A stretch of DNA of 64,000 bases from Multifurca ochricompacta (taxonomy: Eukaryota > Basidiomycota > Agaricomycetes > Russulales > Russulaceae), in contig WTXG01000146.1 of the NCBI GenBank assembly GCA_022496185.1, positions 26,419-90,418 on the forward strand, read 5' to 3'. The notes under the pieces were generated by a model. It saw nothing but the letters and a program-made list of their open reading frames with translations, made no database searches and had not been told where the DNA came from. The position numbers and the translations under genes are program-made. Below, one piece after another: positions 43,601-55,329 of the stretch. Positions within the stretch are counted from its first letter, which is position 1. Every line of letters starts with the position of its first letter.

Positions 43601-44283
43601 AGGGCAACCCCAACACCACTTCCTGCGGGGCTGGCTAGTTGGCTTTCCTCATTAAGGAACCTTTGTACAAGGTCCTGAGGGGAAAGGTGGTCAGGAGGAC
43701 CTGATGCCAGGATTGAGCCAGCAATGGCATTGTAGGATGGAGGTAGGGATTGGAGCAATATAAAGCTCATCTGGAGATCAGAGATCTCCATCCCATTTTC
43801 CTTGAGGGTACTCCTCACATCCATCACACGCTGCAACTGGGGTCTGAATTGTTTGCCCTCCTCCAAGCGGAAGGAGGACACAGAACACCACAAGTTGTAG
43901 GTGGCCATGCTACCTACTGAGCCATAGAGCAATTCCAAACGCTCATATTTGGCATTGACAGAAGGATAAGTTCTGTCAGAGGCAATCTGGGAGTATGTTT
44001 CTGGTGATGTTACCATCACCAGAACTCCCATGAGGACTTCCTCCACCCTGCTCCATTCCAGGTACATTGGCTCTGACCAAAGTGCAAAGCGCTTGGCATA
44101 CTCATCATCCTTTTCCCCATCCTCTGGCTTAGGAGGATTCAGGAATTCAGGGGCATCATGCATGATGTGCCTCTTCATCCCATTAATCCTTAGCAGGGTG
44201 GTGAAGGACACTGACCACTGCTGCCAATTAGAGCCATCAAGTTTGTCAAACTTGAAAGTGGGGGGGAAGACAATGGAAGACAT

Positions 44284-45202
44284 TTGAGATGATTTGTAAA
44301 AAAAGATCCTGGTTCCAAGGAGCAATTAGAACCAGTTGTCCAGGTCTCATTGAAGAGGGCCCATCCATTCTGTGGCACTATGCCTCAGAACTTAAAAAAG
44401 TCCTGCCTCTGATGTGTGACTTCTAAGTAGTATAGTAGGCTATCTAGCGCCATCTACAACAAGTCCTAAGCCCACATCAGGGGGACTTGTGTAAATAGAT
44501 GGGGAGTCATGTCATGGAGGAGCCAACCGCAAGTTCCACTAGAGACAAAGGGTATAGAGCCCTTCCTCTAGTGCTGGTGGTGGAGTCCATGATTAAGCCC
44601 TAGATGATTGGGGCCATGACTATAGTAGACTATTAGGTTTCCTCTGGTTGGGGCAAACCCCCAATGAAAGCAGCAGGTACTTCTGCCCAGAGACGAGACC
44701 CTCTAGCTACTGTGTAAATACTATAGTAGTTCAAGCCTACTTGTATCGAGCCCAAGCATCATGGGAGTGACTACCCATGCCTTGTTCTAGACCCTAAACT
44801 CTACCAGCAGGTTGCTAAACCTGGCTTACGGATCGAGTCAAGCATTGACTGAACCTATAGCCCCAAGCCTTCTGGGCAAGTGGCCTACTAAGTCTATGGA
44901 TGGGACGAAAACCCAGCTATAACTATGAATACTATTTACTTAGAGTGCACATGAGGAACTCAAGGTGTTTCACCCGCTTAGGGTCCCTCATCACCTCTTG
45001 CAAGAATCCCCTGAGGGACTAGCCAGACAGATCAAGGTGGGCATGTAAAGCACACCACCTTGTGGACAGTTAAGGGCAAAGAGAGAAATGCAAAGCTCAC
45101 AAAGTTGACTGATTGGGAAAGGAGTCTTGAAGCTTTTGTGAGCTTGAAGAAGTTTGTTGGACTTGATCAAAAAAAAGAAAAAACAGATCAGTTAAGCATG
45201 CC
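44284..45202 (-). other. Copia-3 leader
   Basis: Untranslated leader homologous to that of Copia-2 and, less closely, Copia-1. Confidence 0.85.
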
Positions 45203-45216
45203 CAGGGCCCATAACC
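45203..45216 (-). other. Copia-3 primer-binding site
   Basis: CAGGGCCCATAACC on +, directly beside the 5' LTR; same half initiator tRNA-Met complement as in the other Copia copies. Confidence 0.85.
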
Positions 45217-45596
45217 TGTCGAACAGGCATGAGGCACAGCATACTGACTGTAAAGGTTAGCAGTTTAGGCTAGAAAACAAATTATACTTCAGAGGTGAAG
45301 AAAACTCTGAAGTGTAGGAGACGAAACAGACACCCTTATATACCCCAAGGGATGGCCTGTGCGCACTGGGAATAAGTCCACAAGTGCTGGACAATAAGTA
45401 TGAGGGACAAAGGCCATTGGCCACTACAGAAATCACATGTTACATGGTGCATCAGTCAGCTACTGTGGAATGTGAGAAAGAAAGTAATAATGATAATGTA
45501 AAAAGTCCGAGACTCCGGTATCTAATCTAATCTACAAAGTAGCTAATCTAATCACCTGATGCCTGAAGCATCACCGAACATCTTCTGTGTTCAACA
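45217..45596 (-). repeat. Copia-3 5' LTR (short form)
   Basis: 380 bp. Compared with long LTRs it lacks about 112 bp, equal to intron plus one duplicated unit plus spacer. Followed by the TSD AGGGG. Confidence 0.95.
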
Positions 45597-45957
45597 AGGG
45601 GAAATGGTCTGTGTGCACTGGGAATAAGTCCACAAGTGCCAGACAATAAACAAGAGGGATGAAGGCCATTGGCCAATGGTAATCACATGCTTGTACATCA
45701 TTACTAAGGTACATCAGTCAGCTACTGTGGAATGTGAGAAAGAAAGTAATAATGATATGATAAAAAGTCCAAAACTCTGATATCTAATCTAGTCCACAAA
45801 GTAGCTAATCTAATCTCCTGATGCCTGAGGCATCACTGAACACATCTAGTGTTCAACATCCCTCCATGCTGAAGGCATCTGGTCATGGATGGGAAATGAG
45901 TTGGATGAACACACTGCCATCACAATTGAATGAGCATATCACCAGCCAGGAGCTTGT
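45597..45957 (-). repeat. Copia-Y 3' LTR, second part, and internal end
   Basis: 45602-45856 completes the LTR begun at 28944 and ends GTGTTCAACA. It is followed by TCCCTCCATG (polypurine tract complement) and about 90 bp of 3' untranslated region. Cut at 45957 by Copia-Z. Confidence 0.88.
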
Positions 45958-46357
45958 TGTTGAACACTAGATGTGTTCAGTGATGCTTCAGGCATCAGGA
46001 GATTAGATTAGCTACTTTGTGGATTAGATTAGATATCAGAGTTTTGGACTTTTTATCATATCATTATTACTTTCTTTCTCACATTCCACAGTAGCTGACT
46101 GATGTACCTTAGTAATGATGTACAAGCATGTGATTACCATTGGCCAATGGCCTTTATCCCTCTTGTTTATTGTCCAGCACTTGTGGACTTATTCCCAGTG
46201 TGCACAGACCATTTTTCCTGGCCCCCATGGGTATATAAGGGTGTCTGTTTCATCTTTTACACTTCAGAGTTCTTCTAACATCTGAAGTAACTTTCTTTGT
46301 CTGGCCTAACCCACTAACTCTTACAGTCAGTATGCTGTGCACCTTGCCTGTTCATCA
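45958..46357 (+). repeat. Copia-Z 5' LTR (short form)
   Basis: 400 bp, TGTTGAACACTAG...TTCATCA. Very similar to the Copia-Y LTR but with the intron, spacer and second copy missing, leaving one spliced-type junction (CTGAAG joined to TAACTTTC). A 5-bp CTTGT (45953-45957) is the likely left TSD. Confidence 0.9.
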
Positions 46358-46371
46358 GGTTATGGGCCCTG
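46358..46371 (+). other. Copia-Z primer-binding site
   Basis: GGTTATGGGCCCTG directly after the LTR, as in Copia-2. Confidence 0.85.
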
Positions 46372-47299
46372 ATGCACTTTAACTGATTTGTACTCTTTTA
46401 TTCTTGATCAGTCCAACTTTCTTCAAGCTCACAAAAAGCTTCAAGTTTCCTTCCCAACAAACTTACTTTCCATGAGCTTCATTATTTCTACTTGCCCTTA
46501 ACTGTCCACAAGGTGGTGCGCTTTATGTGCCCACCTTGATCTGTCTGGCTAGTCCCTCCTGTTGAACACAGAAGATGTTCGGTGATGCTTCAGGCATCAG
46601 GTGATTAGATTAGCTACTTTGTAGATTAGATTAGATACCAGAGTCTCAGACTTTTTACATTATCATTATTACTTTCTTTCTCACATTCCACAGTAGCTGA
46701 CTGATGCACCATGTAACATGTGATTTCTGTAGTGGCCAATGGCCTTTGTCCCTCATACTTATTGTCCGGCACTTGTGGACTTATTCCCAGTGTGCACAGA
46801 CCATCCCTTTGGGTATATAAGGGTGTCTGTTTCGTCTCTTACACTTCAGAGTTCTCTTCACCTCTGAAGTGTAAGTTCCAATCTCTCTACTTACTACTTT
46901 ACCTATAACTAATTGTCTCTTGTAGATAACTTGTTTCTAGGTGTGTAGTATAGTAATATAGAGTTCTCTTCACCTCTGAAGTATAACTTGTTTCTAGCTT
47001 AAACTGCTAACCTTCACAGTCAGTATGCTGTGCCTCATGCCTGTTCAACACCTCCAGGGATTCTTGCAAGAGGTGACAAGGGACCCTAAGCAGGTGAAAC
47101 ACCTTGAGTTCCTCATGTGCGCTCTAAGTAAATAGTATTCATAGTTGTAGCTGGGTTTTTGTCCCATAGATAGCTTTAGTAGGCCACTTGCCCAGAAGGC
47201 TTGAGGCTTTAGGTCCAGTCAATGCTTGGCCCAATCCATAAGCCAGGTTTAGCAACCCACTGGTAGAGTTTAGGGTCTAGAACAAGGCATGGGTAGTCA
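46372..47299 (+). other. Copia-Z leader, interrupted by a solo LTR
   Basis: Leader DNA at 46372-46559 and 47056-47299, homologous to the Copia-2 leader. It stops at 47299, where Copia-5 entered (left TSD AGTCA, 47295-47299). Confidence 0.85.
46560..47050 (+). mobile_element. Solo Copia LTR (long form) in Copia-Z leader
   Basis: 491 bp, TGTTGAACACAG...GTTCAACA, TSD CCTCC (46555-46559, 47051-47055). Intron-like segment 46871-46925 (CTAAT branch-like site). Spliced duplicate 46960-46997 identical to 46848-46870 plus 46926-46940. Confidence 0.95.
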
Positions 47300-47812
47300 T
47301 GTTGAACAGGCATGAGGCACAGCATACTGACTGTAAAGGTTAGCGGTTTAGGCTATAAGACAAGTTATACTTCAGAGGTGAAGAAAACTCTGTATTACTA
47401 TACTACACACCTATAAGACAAGTTATCTACAAGACAGTTACTCAGAGGTAAGCTAGTAAGTAAAGAGGATTGGACTTACACTTCAGAGGTGAAGAAAACT
47501 CTGAAGTGTAAGAGACAAAACAGACACCCTTATATACTTTCCAAGGGATGGTCTGTGCACTGGGAATAAGTCCACAAGTGCTGGACAAAGTTCAAACAAT
47601 AAACAAGAGGGACTAAGGCCATTGGCCAGTAAGGAATCACATGCTTGTACATCATTACTAAGGTACATCAGTCAGCTACTGTGGAATGTGAGAAAGAAAG
47701 TAATAATGATATGGTAAATAGTCCAAAACTCTGATATCTAATCTAGTCCACAAAGTAGCTAATCTAATCTCCTGATGCCTGAAGCATCACCAAACATGTC
47801 CTGTGTTCAACA
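47300..47812 (-). repeat. Copia-5 3' LTR (long form)
   Basis: 513 bp with intron-like segment and spliced duplicate. Both exon copies carry the private variant CTATAAGAC (others have CTAGAAC), again showing that the copies change together. Confidence 0.93.
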
Positions 47813-48112
47813 TCCCTCCATGCTGAAGGCATCTGGTCATAGATGGGAAATGAGTTGAATGAGCACACTGCCATTACAATTGAATGAGCATATCGCCAGC
47901 CAACAAGGTTGAGAACAAGTCGACGAGAAGTGTGGGGTTGTAAGTTTTGCATACAAGTTGTATATTTGCTTATGCAAGCTGAACACTTGACATATTTGAA
48001 TGCCTACTTCTGGTATACACACCACTTGCATCACTCTTGAAGTCGAGAATGTGCTCATGTTGCATGGTGGGAAAGTGAGACTGGTATACAAAGTCTCCAA
48101 ATTCCAGCTCTC

Positions 48113-49368
48113 TCATTCCAGCACTAATCCAAGTCCATTGACCATGATTTCAAAGGATGCTCTTGGCAGGGACTTTGTAAAGCCATCTGCCAGCATCTCA
48201 CCAGTGGGAGTTCGCACTAAGTCAATTATGTGTGATTCTATGTATCCCCTAATGGCATGGTACTTGATAGGTATGTGCTTTGACTGCCTTCCTGTGACAG
48301 GGTTTAATGCTAGATCCACAGCACCCTTATTGTCACAGTGGAGTAGTATAGGGGAGGATACCTCATACCCTAATTCCTCCATAAAAGTCCTATACCATGC
48401 TGCCTGATTAGAAGCCTCAGAGAGGCTCATATATTTGGCTTCAGTGGTGGACTGTGCTACTGTCTTCTGCTTTCTGGAACACCAGGATATGGCACCACTT
48501 TCCAAGAAGAACACATAGCCTGAGGTAGAGTGGCAGTCCTCTTGATCTCCCCATGAGGAATCTGCAAAGCCATGAAGGCCACTCTCCCCATTCTCTCCAG
48601 AATATCGCAACTTGTAGTCTTTTGTACTATTAAGATACTTTAAGACATATTTTGCAAGTCGCATATGATCTTGAGAGGGGTTGGAAGCATATTGACTAAG
48701 GCACACTACAGCAAAACTGATGTCTGGTCTGCTTCCAATCTGCACCCATAGCAGAGACCCCATCAACTGTTGGTACTTCTTTATATCAGAAGTAGATGCC
48801 TGGCCATTAAACTTGACCAGATGTACATCAGCGCCAGAGGGAAGAGGAGTATATACTTGGTTGGAATCCCTCATCCCAAACTTCTCAATAATAGATAAAA
48901 CATAGGCTGCTTGGTCAATCTCCAGTGTCTTGTTAGGACAATCCCTGGTGATATTAACTCCAAGGTATGACTGGATTTCTCCCAAGTCAGTCATCTCATA
49001 TCAATTAGATAGAGATGACTTCAGCCATGTTATCATATTATTGGAAGATCCAAGTATAGTGATGTCATCTACATAGAGAATGACATAGAGTGAATCATCC
49101 CCCTCTTTATGATGAAACACATATACTCCTGCATCAGAGTACGTCCAAGTAAAGCCCAGTTCATTAAGAACTGCATGAAATTGTAGATTCCATGCTCAGG
49201 ATGCTTGTTTGAGGCCATATAATGCTTTTTGTAGCCTACAAACTTTGGACTCTTGACCAGCAACAATGAAACCAACTGGTTGCTCCATATATATCTCCTC
49301 ATCCAGATCGCCATGAAGGAATGCTGATTTGACATCCATTTGGTGGATTTCCCAATCCTCTAGTGTAG
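48113..49368 (-). pseudogene. pol: Copia-5 pol (RT and RNase H part)
   Basis: Subfamily II RT/RNase H with LYVDDITILGSS, TEAKYMSL and CDNKGAVDLAL. TGA codons at 49196-49198 (after GLKQAS) and 49001-49003 (in SNRYEMTDL) replace arginine codons. The upstream part of pol was separated by the Gypsy-2 insertion. Confidence 0.92.
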
Positions 49369-50104
49369 TGTTACGACCCCTGCCTAGCAACCCACTTTTC
49401 TTCACCATTCCCAACAATGACCCTGCCCTTCCCCCTATGTTACATTTCTTGATCACATCTCCCTCCTGGGACCCATCACATGCCTTACTCCCTTCCCTGT
49501 GATTGCCTTTGTCTTTGTTTATGTCACTTTGCTTATGATTGTCCTCTTATCTTATCTCTTATCCTTATCGTTACGACTGGACACTTACTTAATTCCCTAT
49601 CAGAAGCTCAGCTTTATGCCCTTCACTTTCATATATTTGGGCCCACATGACTCTACAATATCTTATCTTTAGATGCTCATCTGATTACATATATAAGTCT
49701 GCTGTAACTACATTGTAGACCTCAGACTCGACTTATTGAATACAGTGCCTCACAAAACTGAGTCAATGTTTTGCACTTTTGCACTGTTTGTTGAATATCA
49801 CATCAGCCAAAACAAATATAAACAAAGTCTTGGTAGACCATAAAAGGTACAAGATAAGGGTTATGTAATGCAGCAATGATTATGTAATTCTGATCAAAAC
49901 TTGTGGAGCTATGCCCATTTCAAATTGGGGACTCATTGACTCAGTTTTGTGAGTGGGTATCAGAAATATCAGAATCTGATGCTCCACCAAATGTACAGCA
50001 ACCAATCCTTAATATATGGTTACCATAGTTGTCTTAATATTGATGGGGCCTGGAATAGAGCTATTTAACCATGGTTTACATTCCCAGAATATTATAATTT
50101 CCCA

Positions 50105-50548
50105 ATGCACCCCACCTCCTCTGCTCAGAAAGAAAACATGCTCTCTCTGGCCTCTGAAGGTCATTCCACTGACACTTTTGCCTCCAGACTCAGCCTCAGC
50201 CAGTCCACAGTCTCTAGGACACTCAGAACCCTCCTTCCCAACCATCAGTCACCTCATTTTGGTCATCCTTCCAAGCTCTCTGCTACCTCTGAACATGCTA
50301 TCATGATACAAATCACCACAGGAAAGGTTGCCAATGCTGTCCAGGCCACAAAGCACATCAATTCCATCATCCCCAACCATGTCTCTTCACAAACTGTGCA
50401 CTGGGTTCTTAAACAACATTCATTCAAGGCTGTAACAAAGAAGAAAAGGCCACTACTCTCTGCAGTACATTGCAAGAAGCACTTAGCCTTTGCTTTGAAG
50501 TACAGAGAGTGGACTGTGGAGGACTGGCATATGACCCAAACCTGTTGA
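50105..50548 (+). pseudogene. Tc1-like transposase N-terminus, left arm
   Basis: 147 codons with a helix-turn-helix (TFASRLSLSQSTVSRTLRTL) and a second DNA-binding part (HVSSQTVHWVLKQHSFKAV). Runs off at EDWHMTQTC, where the inverted arm begins, and lacks the DDE/D domain. Confidence 0.85.
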
Positions 50549-51002
50549 TTTTGGTCTCATCTGACCAAATCACCCTCTTCCAGTCCTCCATAGTCCAGTT
50601 TTGGTACTTCAAAGCAAGGGCTAAGTGCTTCTTGCAATGTACTGCAGAGAGTAGTGGCCTTTTCTTCTTTGTTACAGCCTTGAATGAATGTTGTTTAAGA
50701 ACCCAGTGCACAGTTTGTGAAGAGACATGGTTGGGGATGATGGAATTGATGTGCTTTGTGGCCTGGACAGCATTGGCAACCTTTCCTGTGGTGATTTGTA
50801 TCATGATAGCATGTTCAGAGGTAGCAGAGAGCTTGGAAGGATGACCAAAATGAGGTGACTGATGGTTGGGAAGGAGGGTTCTGAGTGTCCTAGAGACTGT
50901 GGACTGGCTGAGGCTGAGTCTGGAGGCAAAAGTGTCAGTGGAATGACCTTCAGAGGCCAGAGAGAGCATGTTTTCTTTCTGAGCAGAGGAGGTGGGGTGC
51001 AT
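50424..51002 (-). pseudogene. Tc1-like transposase N-terminus, right arm
   Basis: 192 codons, mirror copy of the left-arm ORF. It continues through the spacer to VIWSDETKINRFGS, which includes the first catalytic Asp of the Tc1 DDE domain, before running antisense into the left arm. Confidence 0.87.
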
Positions 51003-51420
51003 TGGGAAATTATAATATTCTGGGAATGTAAACCATGGTTAAATAGCTCTATTCCAGGCCCCATCAATATTAAGACAACTATGGTAACCATATATTAAGG
51101 ATTGGTTGCTGTACATTTGGTGGAGCATCAGATTCTGATATTTCTGATACCCACTCACAAAACTGAGTCAATGAGTCCCCAATTTGAAATGGGCATAGCT
51201 CCACAAGTTTTGATCAGAATTACATAATCATTGCTGCATTACATAACCCTTATCTTGTACCTTTTATGGTCTACCAAGACTTTGTTTATATTTGTTTTGG
51301 CTGATGTGATATTCAACAAACAGTGCAAAAGTGCAAAACATTGACTCAGTTTTGTGAGGCACTGTACATCGGTGCTTGTCTTCTGGACACTCCCCTTTGA
51401 ATCCTTGACTTGTCCATCTC

Positions 51421-51998
51421 TGTTACAACCCTTGCCCAGCAACCCTCTTTTCTTCACCATCCCCAATACCAACCCTGCTCTTCCCCCTATGCTACACTTC
51501 ATGATTATGTCTCCTTCCTGGGACCCGTCACATGCCTTACTCCCTTCCCTGTGATTGCCTTTGTATTTGTTTACATTGCTTTACTTATGATTGTCCTCTT
51601 ATCTCTTATCTTTATGACCAGACACTTACTTAATTCCCTATCAGAAGCCAGGCTTTACACCCTCTGCTTTTGTATATTTGGGCCCACTTGACTCCATAAC
51701 TCTTATCTCATAGACGCTCATCCAATTATGTATATAAGCCCACTGTATCTACCTTGTAGACCTCAGACTTGACTTATTGAATACATTGGTGCTTGTCTTT
51801 TGGACATCTCCTTTGAACCTTTGGCTCATTCATCTCAGTGCTTTCAGCACTCTTCCACTCAACAGAAGTCTTAGGGAACAGCCCCTTTGACTCTGACTCA
51901 TCCCCATTAACTCCAAGGAACCTCATTGGTTTCTTATCTGAATACATGTACAATGCTGTCACACAAGTTGTGTGGAATGTCCCACACTGGACATAACA
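51421..51998 (+). mobile_element. Solo Gypsy LTR inside the Gypsy-2 5' LTR
   Basis: 578 bp, TGTTACAACCC...ACATAACA. TSD ATCTC (51416-51420) with GTCTC (51999-52003), one transition. The Gypsy-1 LTR shows the uninterrupted host sequence at this point. Confidence 0.9.
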
Positions 51999-52813
51999 GT
52001 CTCAGTGTTTCTGACACTTTTCCAATCACCATTGTCTTAGGGAACAGCCCCTTTGACTTTGACTCATCCCACTTGAACTCCAAGAAGCCTTATTGGTTTC
52101 TTATCCAATCCTGAATGATATGCTGTTACACAAGTCATGTGGAACATCCCACACCAGATGTAACATCAAGCCGAGTCTCCTTTCATCATGGCTTCTTCCA
52201 GCCACAGTCAGACCTTGTTTAAAGAAGAGCTCATTGAATGCAGAGATGAGAATAATCTTTCACAACAGACACTTGGCTCTGCTGTCTGGAAAGACTTTGA
52301 ATCTGAGTTTGGATACTACATCTATCATGATGGAAGATATTAACCAATAGAATATGACAACAAGAAAAGAGTTTGGTATCGTATCTGATACTCAGATAGC
52401 TGACACTCTTGGGTCACTACAGGACCTGCCCCACCTGAATTTGGATTAGGACTGTGGAGAGAGAATCCCCTGGCCATTATTACCAACTCTGAAGAAGAGT
52501 ACATAGAACAAGAACAGAGTGATGATGCACCAGCATTAGCTATTGCTACCCAGGTTGCACCAGAAATTGCTATGATCAGAACCCCTGCATTAGCAACTCC
52601 CCAGATATCCACACAATCCACCAACACTGTCCACCCCATCATGTCCACAATTGCCACACAACTTCCTGACCCCACCCCCAACCCTCCTCCCCCTCCTACC
52701 ATAATGGCCCCAAACATCCCACCCCATCAGGATGGCTCTCAGGGGTATTACCCCAGATGTTCATGGGAGATCACTCCCAAAGCAAGAAGTTCATTCTGGA
52801 GTTCACCACCTTC

Positions 52814-54463
52814 TAGTGATTGTCAAGGGTTTTCATACCTGCGCGGGTAAGCGCCATGGGTTTTGCCAGGTACAGGTATGGGTATATGGCTCCCAACCCA
52901 TGGAAACCCATACCCGTGCGGCGGGTTTGGCGGGTATAGGTGCCGATTATCCATTGACAAGATCAGTGGAATTTCCAAGATAAAACACATCTGCAGCCAC
53001 AAAAATACAAGATCTCGTCTGATGTATGATACAGGGTGAATGTAAATATGTTCTAGTGTTATCCTACAAAATATCAAAGCAGATCAATGGTGCAATGTAA
53101 AATAAAAGTGTTATCAGTGATCTACATTCTTGAAAATCATGATGCATCTGTTTTATTAATGCATGACCAATTCTGCTGGTCTGGCACTATCTAAAATACT
53201 CTCTAGACTACTTTAGACTATTCTATAATCTAATTATCAAATTAATTTATTGAAACAAGGCCCGCGTGTATCTACAAGCTGCATGGGGCAGCGACTACAT
53301 TGCATTGCATGGTGGTCTGACCTCCTTCCTATTAAGGAAGGTTGACTTAAATGCGCAGAATTGTGCATCCAGGGACCAGGACAGTCGTGCTTGTATGAAA
53401 TGAAACTAGAATAATAAAATAATAATGTAAATAAAAGATCCTTTTAATCTTCTGAACATAAAACAACAATTTTTGAGGAATCTTGAGTAGCCATAAATGA
53501 ATGCATTGTGTCCAAGTGCTTATCTCCTTGACCGGGATGGCCCGGGCCATTTATCCGAAATGCGCAGAAATGCAAAGATTGGTCGCACTCATATAAAATT
53601 GAAACCAGAATAATAAAATAAAATTGGAATAATAAATTATCTTAATCTTATGAACATAAAATAGGAATCTTTGAGGGATCTTGAGTAGCCATAAATGAAC
53701 GCGTTGTGTCCAAGTGCTTATCTCCTTGACTGGGATGGCCTGGGCCATTTATCCAAAATGCGCAGAAATGCAAAAATCGGTCGCACTCGTATAAAATTGA
53801 AACCAGAATAATAAAATAAAATTGGAATAATAAATTATCTTAATCTTATGAACATAAAATAGGAATCTTTGAGGGATCTTGAGTAGCCATAAATGAACAT
53901 GTTGTGTCTGAGTGCATATCTCCTTGACCGGGATGGCCCAGGCCGATTGTCCGAAATGTGCAATGCAAGTAAAGAACTTGCATGCATTTCATTTTATGGG
54001 CAACCCAGGTATCAAAACAATTATCCAGGGGTTACCCCTGCCAATGTCTATGTGTTCATTAAATTTTTTTGGATTCTGTGTGGTTATCTGACAGGCTATT
54101 CATCAATGTTCTATAACATCCTATCTAATCATCTCTGTATACTGGATTTTAGTTGTGCTTGTATAAAATTGAAAGCAGAATAATAAAATAATAATGGAAT
54201 AATGAATTATCTTAATCTTCTGAACATAAAACAAGAGCCATTGAGGGATCTTAAGCAGCCACAAATAAACGCGTTGTGTATCTTCTTGGTCCGGGAAGGC
54301 CCGGGCCGGTTATCCGAAATGCGCGATGCAAGTAAAGAACTTGCACGCGTTTTCACGGGTGACCCGCGGGTAACCCGCGGGTTACCTGTACCCGTAGTGA
54401 CGGGTACGGGTACGGGTACGGGTACCAACGAGGATACCCCAGGGTTACCCCTGCCAATCACTA
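52814..54463 (+). mobile_element. hAT-F, non-autonomous hAT-like element in Gypsy-2 gag
   Basis: 1650 bp, TIR TAGTGATTGTCAAGGG / ...CTGCCAATCACTA, perfect 8-bp TSD CCACCTTC (52806-52813, 54464-54471). 198 bp longer than hAT-B because it has three instead of two AT-rich tandem units (from about 53349, 53556, 53752). GGTACGGGTACGGG repeats near the right end. Confidence 0.94.
53349..53950 (+). repeat. About 200-bp tandem units within hAT-F
   Basis: Three units, each with GCGCAGAA..., ATAAAATTGAAACCAGAATA-like AT stretches and ending in CTTGAC-GGGATGGCC. hAT-B carries two (about 23200-23600). Confidence 0.8.
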
Positions 54464-55329
54464 CCACCTTCCAGAACTTCAACCATGACGTCCCACAAAT
54501 CATCAATCCATTCCAATGAGCCAACCTCTTTCTGTCACTCATTAGAGGGGAAGCCATAGATGATTGGACAATGGAGCAACTAGAGTGGTTAAATGATCAA
54601 GTGGCAGCCAGACGACGCACCACAAGCCTTGGGCTTTGGGAGATGGTTGCCCAGAGATTTAAAGATGCCTTCACAGATGGGCAGGCTAAACAGAAAGCTG
54701 CAAGGGAACTAAAGACATTGAAGATGGAGAGAGGGGACTTGGACACATACATTGCCAAGTTCCATAGCCTAGCTAATCAAGCTGGGTATGATACAGATGA
54801 GGAGGCCACATTGGACCTCTTCTCACAGGGACTCCCCAACCCCCTGGTAAAGAACATAATCCAGTTCCATCACCTGCATAATTGGGAAGGCTGGGTGGAT
54901 GCCGCACATTGGCAGCAACAGGACTACCTCGACTTTCAGATGAGGTTTGGAGTTGACACAAAGAAAGGGAAGATGAGGGACCAATGGAAGGCAGCCTTTG
55001 GGGTGAAACCCCCAGGGCACACTTTGACGAGGGATCCAAATGCCATGGACACTTCGGCTGACAGAACCTGCATCTGTGCTACCCTAACAGAAGATGAGTG
55101 GCAGACCCTCATGAAAGAAGGAAGGTGTTTCTGCTGCAAAGCACAAGGGCACATGTCCGAAGACTGCCCAAAGAAGGGAGTATGCATAGCCGAAGCCACA
55201 ACCACCCCTGTCCCAGCTTCCAACAACCTGCCCTCAATTGACAAACACACCAAGGAAGAGAAGGCCCACAATATATGGGCAAATATGATGAAAGAAAGTG
55301 AGGAAGTATGCGCCATCCTGGTAGAAAAG

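Larger units (their letters stand above)
36849..44283 (-). pseudogene. gag-pol: Copia-3 gag-pol
   Basis: Subfamily II gag-pol from ATG at 44283 (MSSIVFPPTFKF). The gag knuckle runs in frame into protease, whose active site reads DSRAT instead of DSGAT. Integrase is interrupted by TGA at 42280-42282 (CGA in Copia-2). The TGA after HT in the integrase/RT junction is shared with Copia-2. RT runs open from 42033 to 40665, where a solo LTR enters. The frame resumes in 39359-39339 and, beyond hAT-E, in 37567-36849 with RNase H (CDNKGAVDLAL). Confidence 0.92.
29200..45596 (-). mobile_element. Copia-3, complete Copia element hosting further insertions
   Basis: A minus-strand element with short LTRs of 379/380 bp (TGTCGAACAGG...TTCAACA as read on +) and TSD AGGGG in the Copia-Y LTR. 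It is expanded to 16.4 kb by Copia-4, hAT-E (with a nested solo LTR) and another solo LTR. Both its LTRs lack the intron and duplicate seen in other copies, so it transposed in this short form. Confidence 0.95.
47300..49368 (-). mobile_element. Copia-5, 3' part of a Copia element
   Basis: Minus-strand element: 3' LTR, 3' untranslated region, RNase H and part of RT. Interrupted in RT by Gypsy-2 at 49368 (left TSD TGTAG); the rest is outside the window. Confidence 0.92.
49743..51364. mobile_element. Tc1/mariner fold-back element
   Basis: 1622 bp flanked by TA dinucleotides (49741-49742, 51365-51366), ends CAGTGCCTCACAAAACTGAG. The two 785-bp arms (49743-50527 and 50580-51364) are exact mirror images in position with no indels, around a 52-bp spacer. 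Each arm holds the terminal repeat plus the start of a Tc1-like transposase. No full catalytic domain remains, so it is non-autonomous. Confidence 0.93.

Noticed and set aside
47483..47668. Short ORFs in Copia LTRs (about 60 codons, also 14218-14418, 20869-21069, 46720-46908)
   Set aside because: They run through the TATA box, hairpin and intron region and differ in frame and end between LTRs; non-coding.
50105..51002. Two convergent, independent transposase genes
   Set aside because: They are mirror-image copies of one N-terminal fragment produced by the palindrome, neither with a complete catalytic domain.
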